Source of the DNA: Conidiobolus incongruus B7586
Taxonomy: Eukaryota > Entomophthoromycota > Entomophthoromycetes > Entomophthorales > Conidiobolaceae
Length of the DNA: 13,215 bases
Direction: 5' to 3'
Assembly: GCA_000697335.1 (NCBI GenBank)
Contig: JNEM01011918.1
Coordinates: 1-13,215, forward strand
Under the pieces are notes generated by a model. That model saw only the letters and a program-made list of their open reading frames with translations. It had not been told where the DNA came from and made no database searches. The first letter of the stretch is position 1. Each line of letters starts with the position of its first letter. Of the stretch, positions 1 to 9,377 are shown one piece after another. A program made the position numbers and the translations under genes.

Positions 1-1607
1 TTAACTAATAATTATCAAAAGTTATTTATTTTAGTATTAATAAAGCTTAACCATAAGTTTTTTAAAATTATTTAAAATATATAAACAGCTTTTAATAATA
101 AAATATTATCTAAATTAATATCTAATCACTAGGTAAATTATTTTTAGATTTAAAAAAAACTATTTAAAACCTATTAAAATCTAAAAAACTAAATTTAACT
201 ATTATTTTTTTAATAATTAATAAAGTGAAAAAATATATTGAAAAGAATCTTTTTATTTTAGTTAAAAAATTATCTAATTAAATTAATATTAGTTTTATAA
301 ATATTTTATATATATTAAAGTTTAAATTAATATTAATACAGAAAAATATAAAATAGGTAATTTATAGTTTAACTAAAGTTTTAAAAAGTTAAAATAGTTA
401 TTATTAAAAAAAACTTACTAATATATTACTAGAAGCTTAAACTTTTATAATAAATAATTATAATTGATAAATCTTAAATCTTTATATATAATCCTTTATT
501 AAAACAAAAATCAAAATGCTAGATTAAGCTAAATTAACTTTTTTTTATAAATCTCTTTAAATAAATACTTTATTAATAAATAAATGTTAATTATTATAAT
601 ATATTATAATAGTATATGCAATTTTTATTTAATTCTTGAAAAAAATTCAATTAATAATAAACTTTATATTGTTTTTTAAATAAAAGTATTTTTAATTAGT
701 TTTCTTAATAAAATTTGAGAAAACTTAGTATTTTATATAATAATTATAAAATATATAAATTTAAAGCTATAAAAAATTTTTTAATTAAAAATAACTGGAA
801 AAAACTACCATATTTAGTATATTCTTTAAATTATAACTTATATGATTATAATTGTTTTAAGCAATTAAAAAATTAATCTATATAAAAGAAAATTTCAAAA
901 AAAAAATTTAATTAGTTTGTAAAATATCAAATTTCAGTTTTTAATAAAAAGAATTATTTTTTAAGTATTAGAATTTTATTAAAAATACATCAAAAAGTTA
1001 TTAGAGATAAAAGAAATTATTTATTTTATATTATATATTTATTTTTACATAAATATATTAAAATGTTTATTTTTTTCAATTGCAAAAAATTCCTATTATC
1101 TAATTTAAAAAGTAATAAATAAGATACCAACTTGTTCTTATATATTAATGGGAAAAATATGATTAGATTTGTTTATATTAAATGAAAAATAACAATTGAG
1201 CATTTTATTCTATAATATTAAAAATTAAATACTATTGTAAAATAATGTTGGAGTATCTGTGTTATAAGTGATAGTTTATCTAGGTCTTGATTAAATATAT
1301 ATAGGAATAATCAGAACTATTTGAAATACCAATAATAGTATTTTTTAAACTTTTAAAGCAATTTAATATTTTTTAATTTAACAGTTATTTTTAATCCCCA
1401 ACTTTTTAAAGTTAAATTAATTTATTAATATTGCAAATTCAACTAATAATGAATAAACTGAATATGATCCATATAACTAATAATATGGGAAATGAAATAT
1501 GTGCAATTTCTTTGAAATAGTTTAATAAATCCAATCATGATCAAATTTATCTTGTTTAAGTACTATTTTGGAAAGAACGTCAGATAATTGATGAAGTGGA
1601 AGTTGGG
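1..1607. other. A+T-rich intergenic desert upstream of the peroxiredoxin gene
   Basis: Both strands are dense with stops and no frame of useful length or recognisable protein remnant was seen. The first roughly 1.2 kb is almost purely A and T with short homopolymer runs. Sequence complexity rises from about 1230, where G and C become more frequent on the approach to the promoter. No tRNA, long tandem repeat or transposon end was recognised. The last 300-400 bases presumably hold the upstream control region of the peroxiredoxin gene, but I could not assign a factor site with confidence. Confidence 0.6.
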
Positions 1608-1617
1608 TATATATAAG
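1608..1617 (+). promoter_or_regulatory. TATA box of the peroxiredoxin gene
   Basis: The string TATATATAAG lies 56-65 bases before the start codon and is set off by G-rich bases (AAGTTGGG) on its 5' side. The intact receptor gene has a similar box at nearly the same distance from its ATG, which supports it as a core promoter element with a short leader. TATA-like strings are common by chance in such A+T-rich DNA, so position is the main argument. Confidence 0.45.
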
Positions 1618-1672
1618 TGATGATAGTCACGCTTTTGATCATTAGCATAGTAAATTATAAAATTAATTAAAA

Positions 1673-2222
1673 ATGGCCATCCAAGTTAATGATACTTTCC
1701 CTAATGTCACCCTCAAGACCAGCAGTACTCCCTCTTCTGGATCCAGCTGTAAGCCCAACGACTACAAACCCACCGAAGAATGGAAAGGCAAGACCGTTGT
1801 CCTCTTCTCAGTTCCCGGTGCCTTCACACCCACCTGCCACCTTCAACACGTGCCCAGCTTCTTGAAAAATTACGACGAACTCAAGGCCAAGGGTGTTGAT
1901 ATCATTGCCTGTGTCGCTCCCAACGATGTTCAGTATGTACAATTTTCAACTCACTTCATATCTTTACTTACATTTTTATAGTGTTGTTCACCACTGGGGA
2001 ATCCAACAAAATGCTGGTAACAAAATCTTAATGCTCGCTGATGGTAACAATGAACTCTCCAAAGCTCTCGGATGGGAATTTGATTTGACTAGCCACGGTT
2101 TGGGCCACCGTATCCATAGAGGTTTAATCATCCTCAAAGACCTCAAAGTTATCCACCAAGCCGTCGAAACCGGTCCCAGCTTAGATGTCTCATCTGCAGA
2201 AGCTGCTCTCAAGCACTTGTAA
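1673..2222 (+). CDS. AHP1: type II peroxiredoxin (Prx5/Ahp1 family), two exons
   Basis: Thiol peroxidase that reduces H2O2 and alkyl hydroperoxides through a reactive cysteine. No targeting peptide is visible, so it is probably cytosolic. Exons 1673-1932 and 1982-2222 join to a 166-residue protein, the usual length for the family, ending at a TAA. The active site PGAFTPTC holds the peroxidatic Cys55, with Thr52 and Pro53 of the PxxxT/SxxC motif. Arg133 (in GHRIHRG) fits the conserved catalytic arginine. The CVAPND stretch places Cys80 25 residues after Cys55, as in plant type II enzymes. Cys26 in SSCKPND resembles the resolving-cysteine region of yeast Ahp1. The C-terminus ([11 protein letters not shown]) is typical of the family. 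The start is the first ATG after the TATA box, in A-rich context (AAAAATGGCC). Codons favour C and G at third positions far more than the receptor gene, suggesting high expression. The symbol is a family-level assignment by resemblance to yeast Ahp1. Confidence 0.95.
1933..1981 (+). other. 49-base spliceosomal intron in the peroxiredoxin gene
   Basis: The intron starts GTATGT and ends TTTTTATAG. It is phase 2, splitting a histidine codon (CA|T). Removing it joins NDV-H-VVHHWG, which restores the family pattern after the CVAPND motif. Reading through instead leaves family sequence and stops at 1979-1981. The branch point is uncertain: TCAAC and CTTAC are both present and neither is a perfect CTAAC. 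Confidence 0.93.
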
Positions 2223-3355
2223 TATGCTAATTCTTAATCTAAAACTTTTCATTTGTTAATATAATCATCTCTTTTCTTTATGGATTCATTTTATAATCTG
2301 TATTTTATTTCTTTTTATAATCGAGATGTTCACTTATAGGTATTTGGATATCATATAAAATATGATCAATATTGTATGATTAATTATTAGTCTATATTTT
2401 ATTTTATTAATTAGTGTTATTCCATTTTCAATCTTATAAATGATCTGTCATTGAAACCATACATTAAAGAATTTTAATAAAATCATTTTATCATATTTCT
2501 CAAACCTTCCATAATCTATAAATGTAACATATTTTTATCAGATATATTGATTAATATAATTAACAATTAACCCAACAAGATTGATCACTTTACTATTACA
2601 ACCCAAATACTACCAACAATTATTTAACATTTAATTGATGTTTTTAATAAATTATCATATCATAATTGAATAATAATTTAAGTTTAAATAGTTATAATAA
2701 TATCTATATGTTCAAAAAGATATAAATGAATAGTTAAACAATATTTAATTCAATTTATTTTATTTAAATAATGGATTATAATTTATAATAAATTGAGTTA
2801 TCAATAACAGTCGTAATAAAATCTTATAACTTTTGTAAAAATATTATAATTTTTTATAATTTTTTATTTACCTTTTTAAAATTACTTGAAATTAATTAAA
2901 TAATTAGATATGTTGAAGTAATATTAATTTGTATTAATTTTAATATTAATGTTGAGAATATATGTTGTTTTTTTGTGTAAAAAATATTAAATATTTATAA
3001 TTATTATCAAACTAACTTATTTCTTAGAAAGATTAAACTTGAAGTATATAATAATCAAATGCTACTAAATAGATATGTACTATTATTATATATTAGATAT
3101 ATTATTCATCAATTGACTCCCAAAAATGATTAATTATATTTTAAAATGTAGTATGATATTAGAATATGAGATTAATTTTGTAAATTGATTAAAATCGAAT
3201 TTTGAATATATAAACTTATTAATTCATTGTTAGTATTATTGAATTTAAGTAAATAAATGTAATGAGCTGAAAATATACTTAATTTAATTAATGTGATAAA
3301 AATAATCAAATTTTTGTTTGGAATTAAGATATATAATAAATATTAAAAGAGAAAG
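2223..3355. other. intergenic region, no gene seen
   Basis: This lies between the peroxiredoxin stop and the tRNA terminator. The first 100 bases or so should be the 3' untranslated region; the exact poly(A) signal is unclear. A 7-base perfect inverted repeat, ATCATAT-AAA-ATATGAT, is at 2350-2366. A slightly more C-rich patch around 2570-2630 gives only a two-dozen-codon frame without family resemblance. Nothing else was recognised. Confidence 0.55.
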
Positions 3356-3361
3356 AAAAAA
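3356..3361 (-). terminator. RNA polymerase III terminator of tRNA-Leu
   Basis: Six consecutive A on the plus strand read as T6 on the tRNA strand, six bases after the discriminator base. A run of four or more T just past the mature 3' end is the standard Pol III stop signal. Confidence 0.8.
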
Positions 3362-3367
3362 TTTAGA

Positions 3368-3449
3368 TGAACAGAGAGAGGTTCGAACTCTCGCCTCCGA
3401 AGAGACCACGGCCTTAACGTGGCGCCTTAGACCACTCGGCCATCTGTCC
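3368..3449 (-). tRNA. tRNA-Leu(AAG): tRNA-Leu (anticodon AAG)
   Basis: A complete class II cloverleaf folds by hand. Acceptor stem GGACAGA pairs with TCTGTTC (one G-T). The D arm is GCC/GGC around GAGTGGTCTAA. The anticodon stem CCACG/CGTGG closes the loop TTAAGGC, giving anticodon AAG (reads CUU, and more codons once A34 becomes inosine). The long variable arm is CTC-TTCG-GAG. The T arm GAGAG/CTCTC closes TTCGAAC. The discriminator is A, as expected for leucine. There is no intron and no encoded CCA, as expected of a eukaryotic nuclear tRNA. Internal A box (TGGCCGAGTGG) and B box (GAGTTCGAACC) drive Pol III. The mature length is 82 bases including the discriminator. Confidence 0.97.
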
Positions 3450-4933
3450 ATAACCTAATTTAATTGGATCAATTTACAATAGTTTTCATTAAACAACTTT
3501 GAATAATATTGAATTTTCATTATATTATTTATTCTTATTACTATTATTAATTTAAAATTTTAAAAATTTTCTATCAAATCCCAAAATTTAAAATCATCCA
3601 AATAACCAGTTTTTGATACGAATATTAATCAATTTAATTACTAAGATTATATTAACAACATTAATCGGGCGGATTAGAGTATTATCTTTTAAGAAATATA
3701 ATTGAATGAAAGATTTATATATATATGTATATACATTGAATTATATTAATCAACTATTAAAATCATAAGTTAATTTTGATATGTTAAAGACACTTGATCC
3801 CAAAGTATAGTATTGATATTATTCAGGGTTCAATTTAATTTCATTGACAGTTATTAAATTTTCAAATGAAAGAGATTGGTATAAGTAAAATATGATTTAA
3901 TTTAATAATCGGAACATTAGAACATCAAAATATTAGTGCTTCAAAAAATTACTAAAATTATTATATAAACACTTAAGCATTAACTATTAATTATTAATTA
4001 AATATACACACTATCAATTTTTTATAGTAATATTTTAACCCTTGATTTCTCCCCACAAATTATCATTTATTATTCATATGTAGTATAATTAAGAACTTTA
4101 TTTAATATTAAATATTTATATTTATTTAATTTTAGAAATGTTAAACAATTTCTTATAATATATTAGTTAAATATAAATTATGTAAAAGAATACTTTTAAT
4201 AATATTAAAAATTATTTTTTTTTTGAAATTATTTGAAAAGAAAATAATTTATAAAATTTAAAAATTTTTTTATTGGATAAAATGATTTGAAATTATTAAT
4301 AAAATAATTTTAGAGAAAATTTAATTAATTTTTATAATTTTTTTATTTGGATATAAATGTTATTTAAATTTATATTAAATAATTCATTTCATTTGTAACA
4401 ATTCAATAATTTACCTTTTTGAGATTATATTTGTTTAAAGGTTTTGATCGCTTATATTACTATAAATATCAAATTATTAATTAATATATATTAATATTAA
4501 TAAATTAATTTCATAATAATACAAAATAAAAAAAGCTTGTTCCCTTTTAATTATGCTAAATTGATAAGATATCATATTATCATTCCAATTCATTTGACTG
4601 CTGAAAAATTTTTAAATTGAAATTTTATTACAAAAATTTTTTTTGTGTGAATACATTGAAGCCATTAAGAATTCGATAAGCTTAGACTTTGGGTTCAAAA
4701 TTAAACTGCATTGTATTACTTAATAAAGTTAAATATTTAAATTCTAAAATTATGAATAAAAATTTTAACACTTATCTTACTAAAAATATATCAAAAAATT
4801 ATAAATTAAATAATTAACAAAATATTATTTAAAATACAAATTTATTCACAATTTATTTTTTAAAATTTTAAATAAAGTTTTTTTATATATACAATATTAT
4901 GTTAACAATAAGGATATACAATTACAAAAGAAA
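3450..4933. other. intergenic region, no gene seen
   Basis: This runs from the 5' flank of the tRNA to the receptor stop. Its right end should contain the receptor's 3' untranslated region. A small G+C-rich patch (AATCGGGCGGATTAG) near 3663-3677 is unusual against the background but has no assigned role. No frame, tRNA, long repeat or transposon terminus was recognised. Confidence 0.55.
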
Positions 4934-5860
4934 TCAATATAATAATTCTTCTTCTGATTTAAATCCAAAAAGTTTTAGGAATTGAGCTCCTACATCCTCA
5001 TTAATAGCTAATAACAGAATGGAATTGATAGCTGGATTGAAATTTTGCATGCTGAGAGCTATTAAATCTTGAGTTGGAGTGCGATCTTGATTGGACAAAA
5101 ATTCATATAGTTCCAAGTAAGTTTCGAAACTATTAGTTATTACAAAAAATAATAAGATGATCAATATTTTATAGAAAGTTTTTCGGAATTGATTATGAAG
5201 ATTGGGTTTTAAGGTTGGCTGTAGCGTTCTTTTAGTTGAATTTTGGACTTTATATGTATAAACTGAAATGGAAATGTAGGAGAAAATTACTGTAATCAAT
5301 GCTATCCAATTAATTATACTGAGAACGGATAGGATCGAATTGCCTTGCTTATAGTTGGGAGATACAAAGCAATATGAATTCAAGGGCGCTGACTGAATTG
5401 ATCCAGTAATTAAACCGTACACACCCGTACCAATGAAAAATAATAGAAAGAGAATCATAATCAAGAACCAGTATTTGCAATCTAATCTCTTTTGTATAAC
5501 AACGTGAAAAAATCTTTCTAAGCCCACAATTGCCAAAAACCATGTCGAGCATAAAATTGCTCCGTCATAAAAAAAGTAATCCAAGTTACATGCCAGTTGA
5601 TTAGTATGAAAGAAATTTTCATCTATTAAAGTCATAATTGAACCGATGATAAATACTACAGATGTAATAAAATCCATCACCATTACAATAACGAGCAATC
5701 GAATATTAGTAAAAGAATTTTTTTTTAGCAATGGTATTATAGACAGTATAATCAATACTGTCAATGGCAGTCCAATCGATCCAATGACCAAATTCACAAT
5801 GGAGATAATTTTAGTGTAAGAGAAATCGTAATATTCTCCAGATTTCAAAGAGATCTCCAT
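4934..5860 (-). CDS. class A (rhodopsin-like) seven-transmembrane receptor
   Basis: Predicted plasma-membrane receptor of 308 residues, intronless. Ligand and G protein are unknown. Seven hydrophobic segments are readable at about 18-43, 53-79, 95-121, 129-152, 177-201, 228-254 and 263-287. Class A landmarks are present. Asp63 in TM2 matches the conserved acidic site. Cys91 before TM3 and Cys164 in loop 2 are placed for the usual disulfide. Glu115-Arg116-Phe117 at the end of TM3 is an E/DRY variant. TM7 has NPAIN (275-279), a variant of NPxxY. An amphipathic tail (AQFLKLFGF) could be helix 8, and the C-terminus is short. The basic third intracellular loop (about 203-227) suits G-protein contact. 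Codons are A/T-ending, so expression is probably modest. A decayed paralogue on the same strand lies about 6 kb away (11997-12616). From memory, Conidiobolus carries many such proteins; I could not search. Confidence 0.88.
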   Translation of the reverse strand: MEISLKSGEYYDFSYTKIISIVNLVIGSIGLPLTVLIILSIIPLLKKNSFTNIRLLVIVMVMDFITSVVFIIGSIMTLIDENFFHTNQLACNLDYFFYDGAILCSTWFLAIVGLERFFHVVIQKRLDCKYWFLIMILFLLFFIGTGVYGLITGSIQSAPLNSYCFVSPNYKQGNSILSVLSIINWIALITVIFSYISISVYTYKVQNSTKRTLQPTLKPNLHNQFRKTFYKILIILLFFVITNSFETYLELYEFLSNQDRTPTQDLIALSMQNFNPAINSILLLAINEDVGAQFLKLFGFKSEEELLY

Positions 5861-5886
5861 GTCTTTAATACTTGTTGAAATTTCAT
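5845..5886 (-). other. possible upstream ORF overlapping the receptor start
   Basis: On the receptor strand an ATG at 5886-5884 opens 13 codons (MKFQQVLKTWRSL) ending TGA at 5847-5845. It overlaps the receptor start by 16 bases in another frame. If transcription starts upstream of 5886 this would compete with the receptor ATG. The TATA box at 5919-5928 puts the expected start close to this ATG, so it may fall just inside or outside the mRNA. The frame is seen in the sequence; the regulatory role is inference. Confidence 0.3.
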
Positions 5887-5918
5887 CAACTTTAGAGTGA
5901 TAATAGAGATCTGAAGCT

Positions 5919-5928
5919 CTTTTATATA
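5919..5928 (-). promoter_or_regulatory. TATA box of the receptor gene
   Basis: TATATAAAAG on the receptor strand lies 59-68 bases before the ATG, close to the spacing of the peroxiredoxin box. The DNA between it and the ATG is more complex than the desert. Chance TATA strings are frequent here, so confidence rests on position. Confidence 0.45.
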
Positions 5929-5940
5929 AATTAAAAAAAT

Positions 5941-6246
5941 ACCCGTATTCAGGATCATGACAATGATTTCATGCATTTCAATTTCACATTTAAATACCCC
6001 TAAAACAACGCTGAATAAAGATTGGTCAATTCATCAATTCGAATTAGATCAGGTATCAATTCGAGAACTTTTTATCTCTTTTGGTTCATTTGCGTGATTG
6101 TATACAATTTATTACTTGATGTTATTCTTTGCTCCTAATAGTCGTGGAAACTGAAAGTTACTTTTTATGCTTTATTGACTGACCTGATTCACCTTAGTTC
6201 ATTCTTTGTTCAGGCTCTGGATTCAGTTTTCATGCACTATATAAAA
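5941..6246 (-). promoter_or_regulatory. probable upstream control region of the receptor gene
   Basis: This stretch is clearly richer in G and C and more complex than the flanking A+T desert, and it stops abruptly near 6250. On the receptor strand it holds a CCAAT box (6021-6025), about 160 bases before the ATG, in TTGACCAATC. On the plus strand it holds a 44-codon frame beginning ATG at 5963 and ending at 6097, with no recognisable family. A TATA-like TATATAAAA is at 6238-6246 (+). A promoter is the simplest reading; a remnant of a lost divergent gene is the alternative. Confidence 0.35.
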
Positions 6247-6389
6247 TTTTAATTGATCAGAATATTTAAAGGGTATAATATGAACTTATCAACTAATTCA
6301 CTACTAGTTTTAAATAGTTACTAATATAATCAAATAGATCAATTAATATAATAGTAAATGCACTTATTATCATAGGACAAGATTATAAT

Positions 6390-6424
6390 ATTAAATATTA
6401 AATATTAAATATTAAATATTAAAT
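6390..6424. repeat. tandem repeat (ATTAAAT)5
   Basis: Five perfect head-to-tail copies of the 7-base unit ATTAAAT, with the pattern fading into ATTTTT on the right. It is probably a replication-slippage product in neutral DNA. Confidence 0.9.
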
Positions 6425-7025
6425 ATTTTTACTAAATAAATGAATTTAATATAACTAATTAATTTAATAATTAATTCATTAAAATTAATAATATTTTATC
6501 TTTAAGTTCAATTTAAAATCACATTATTAATCTATAAAAAACTCTAGAATATATGGAAAAATTTGTTAACAACATGCATATATTATCAAAATATTTAACT
6601 AAATTAAATCTCCATAATTATTATTATAATATATGTAAATTAATACTAATAAATCTTAAATTAACGAAATAATTACCATATTTAACATTGAATTGGTCTT
6701 AACACTATGATCCATATAGATCAATTGAACTGATTGATTCATTTTATAAATAAAAAATATTTGAAAAAAATGAACATTTTAAATAAATATACAAATATAT
6801 TTAACCAAATTTATTACTTTGTTTTGAACTTAAATTAATATAAATCTTAATGAGTGATGATGTTAATTTGGTATTTGAATTATTTATGAAATCATAAATG
6901 GATAAAAGAATTGAAATTATATTTGGATTTTTATGATGTCATTAACATTTTTATATAATAATAATTATATTTAATAATTTTTTTTATATTCAAGTAGATA
7001 TTAATATTTTACTCAAATATTCTCC

Positions 7026-7046
7026 ATATATATATATATATATATA
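7026..7046. repeat. AT microsatellite, about 10 units
   Basis: Uninterrupted alternating A and T across 21 bases in intergenic DNA. Confidence 0.95.
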
Positions 7047-7330
7047 GTATTAATTTTTCTAAAATTTTCAAAAGTACATTCGTAATTAAAAATTAAAAAA
7101 ATTTGTAATTATATAAAATTATTATCACTGTGTTTATTAAATTCAAATTAATAATCCCTAATACAGTAATTAAACATTGATTTATATTTATTTTTTAAAT
7201 AGAAAAAAATTAATTTTAAAATAAATAACATATCAAATTTACACATTTGAACAGAATCAAAGTTATAAATCAATATAATTGATTTGTATTAAAATTTGAA
7301 ATTCCTCTAACCCATGGTGTCAGTCAGGTT

Positions 7331-7498
7331 TCAGATAATAGTACCAGAATTTTTCAATACCAAGTATATTATTTCAACAGATATTAATATCAAAAACCTT
7401 TGAATTTGTATTTCAATAAAAGCATAAAAAACTAGTTTATCAATATCTGTCATTCGTAGATAAGAATTTGAACTAGTACACCACAAATTATCAACCAT
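7331..7498 (-). CDS. unrecognised 55-codon frame in a complex patch, perhaps a gene remnant
   Basis: I do not recognise this. An ATG at 7498-7496 opens 55 codons ending TGA at 7333-7331; the same frame stays open upstream for about 16 more codons. It begins MVDNLWCTSSNSYLRMTDID, followed by a hydrophobic stretch (about residues 32-48, with QRFLILI) and a short polar end. The block 7290-7700 is richer in G and C than its surroundings, as the other gene remains here are. A hydrophobic stretch beside QRF weakly recalls the end of TM3 in rhodopsin-like receptors, but no set of motifs backs this. It could be a decayed membrane-protein gene or chance. Confidence 0.2.
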   Translation of the reverse strand: MVDNLWCTSSNSYLRMTDIDKLVFYAFIEIQIQRFLILISVEIIYLVLKNSGTII

Positions 7499-8686
7499 AT
7501 TCTCATAAACGAGATGATCAATCCAATATAATATCAGCCAATATTATGAAACAAAATATTTTTAAACGCATGGTTCAAGTGATTTAACATAATAAAACAA
7601 ACTACAAATAACTTAGAACTTGGTTTATTTATCAAACAAGACCCAACCTGTAATCATCAGAATGTTTTGAAAATCAATAGAACAATATAAATATTTCTTT
7701 ATAATAAGCCAGAAGAAAAAAACATATTGATATTTATAATTTTTTATACATATAAATTGACATAAGTTATAACCATAAAATATATTTAATATTATTTGTT
7801 TTGATTAATTTGCGAATTTAATACCTTATAATGAATTTAAAAAAAATTTAATTTTAATAATTTTTTTTTAGTTAATATCACAAATTTATAAATTATTATA
7901 TTATAACTATGCATAAAATATTAAATAATTAATATTGTATAATATTATAAATACTAATAATTAAAATATTAAAAATAATTAATTAATTCAATTTTTTATA
8001 ATTATTAAAGTTTATTTTATTTTTCAATATAATATTACTGATATAAAGTCTAAATAGTGTCAACTTTATAATTTTACATGATTTTAAGTACCTAAGTAGT
8101 ATTTTTTGTAATAATCCCCTAAGTCAATTTAATGCAGTGATCAAAGTTTGATATAAAAGAATTTAGCCAAATTTAATGTATATGTTTAATGTTTAGTATT
8201 TTGTATTAAATTATAAATTTTTTAATTTGATGAATGACACATAATATTTGATTCTGTTATGATTATTTTAAACTTTAATATATATACTCGCTAAATTACT
8301 TTATAAAGTATTACTTTTTTGGTTAATGATTGACTATACATTCATATTTATCCAGTCAATAATATATCTATGTAATTTGATTCATAAGTATCAATGACCT
8401 ACCAATTCAAAGAAAATTTCATGATATTTTTAATAATTAATTTAACCTAACTTTTTTATTGTTAACAATGTAACAAATTATTAAAAATTCTAAAGAATAT
8501 CAATCAGCATATTAATTTAATTGGGTAGTGAATTAAAGTCATTAATCCTACATATCAATATAAATAGTTCGAGAATTTAAAAATATTAAATATTTATTTA
8601 AAATCTTCATCAATAAATGATTTCTAGATCTTTTATATTGATGTTATTTTAAATATATGTTTCAAATATTTTTCTCTAAATTAAAT

Positions 8687-8713
8687 TAATAATAATAATA
8701 ATAATAATAATAA
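8687..8713. repeat. (TAA)9 microsatellite
   Basis: Nine perfect TAA units in noncoding DNA. Confidence 0.95.
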
Positions 8714-8924
8714 TTTAACTTTAATATTTGAAGTGGATGAATAAATCAATTTTCAATTTTTTTTACAAATAAATAAATTTAAAATAATTCTTATAATATG
8801 ATAATTGATTGAAGATTAAAATTAAGAATATTTAATATTATAAAAAAGATTAAAATTAAATAAAATATATTTAAAATATTATATAATAACTTATTTATTT
8901 ATTAATTTTTAAAAGTAATAATTA

Positions 8925-8948
8925 TATTAATATTAATATTAATATTAA
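8925..8948. repeat. (TATTAA)4 tandem repeat
   Basis: Four perfect head-to-tail copies of TATTAA in noncoding DNA. Confidence 0.9.
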
Positions 8949-9377
8949 AACTAAATTTTTTTTGTAAAATAATGTTGTTATGAGACCAATTTATTTACTA
9001 TATTTGGAATATATAAGGAATGAAAACAAATACTATTTTCTTAAATATATACTAGATTAGGAAAATGCATAATGAACAGGGATTGCAGTTTTATCCATAC
9101 TGAAAAATTATAGTCAAATTAAATAATTCCAATTCGCTAGTTCTTTTTGATTTCCTTTTATAGGAATACAAATCTTTGGTGGTGATCGTTCTTAACTTGA
9201 ATTTTACTTTTCAAATTTTATTGAATAATTATTGGTATACTTAATAATAACACTAGAATGAAAATTAATTTCCCCCAATGATTATACCGGTTATTTGATT
9301 CATTGTTTCAATATGAAAGATTAGCCAATTAAACTATGAATTGGTTAGTGAAAAAATGAATCATTAATAGAAAATTT

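Larger units (their letters stand above)
6250..7289. other. intergenic A+T-rich region with short tandem repeats
   Basis: Apart from the ATTAAAT repeat and an AT microsatellite, nothing was recognised. A 14-codon frame at 6280-6324 (+) follows the TATA-like string at 6238 but is too short to call a gene. Confidence 0.5.
7741..9090. other. intergenic region with simple repeats, no gene seen
   Basis: Very A+T-rich. Slightly more complex stretches around 8040-8560 were read on both strands and gave only short, broken frames without family resemblance. It holds the AAT and TATTAA repeats listed separately. Confidence 0.5.

Noticed and set aside
1464-1476. TATGATCCATATA shared with 6707-6719 as a dispersed repeat
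   Set aside because: Thirteen bases with no extension on either side; chance is likely in biased DNA.
1569-1584. Stress-factor site (heat-shock or CRE/AP-1 half site) in GGAAAGAACGTCAG upstream of the peroxiredoxin
   Set aside because: Neither consensus is complete; single half sites are expected by chance.
1620-1670. Upstream ORF before the peroxiredoxin start (ATG at 1620)
   Set aside because: It begins three bases after the TATA box, upstream of any likely transcript start.
1988-2212. 74-codon minus-strand frame opposite peroxiredoxin exon 2
   Set aside because: It is antisense to a well-supported exon with strong codon bias, which leaves mirror frames open.
1893-2222. Frame starting at an internal ATG and running into exon 2 of the peroxiredoxin
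   Set aside because: Its first 30 residues come from exon 1 in the wrong frame plus intron sequence; only the exon 2 part is real protein.
2350-2366. Inverted repeat ATCATAT-AAA-ATATGAT as a transcription terminator
   Set aside because: It is an all-weak 7-pair stem in A+T DNA with no known role for such hairpins in Pol II termination.
5349-5552. 67-codon minus-strand frame inside the receptor
   Set aside because: It is an out-of-frame shadow of the receptor's TM3-loop 2 region.
6280-6324. 14-codon frame downstream of the TATA-like string at 6238
   Set aside because: Too short, A+T-like codons and no homology or splice donor to extend it.
9091-9210. 39-codon minus-strand frame rich in Lys and Ser, and a plus-strand IQIFGGDRS phrase at 9164-9190 recalling a kelch repeat
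   Set aside because: One short phrase is not enough for a kelch domain, the frame stops at once, and the minus-strand frame has no start codon or family resemblance.
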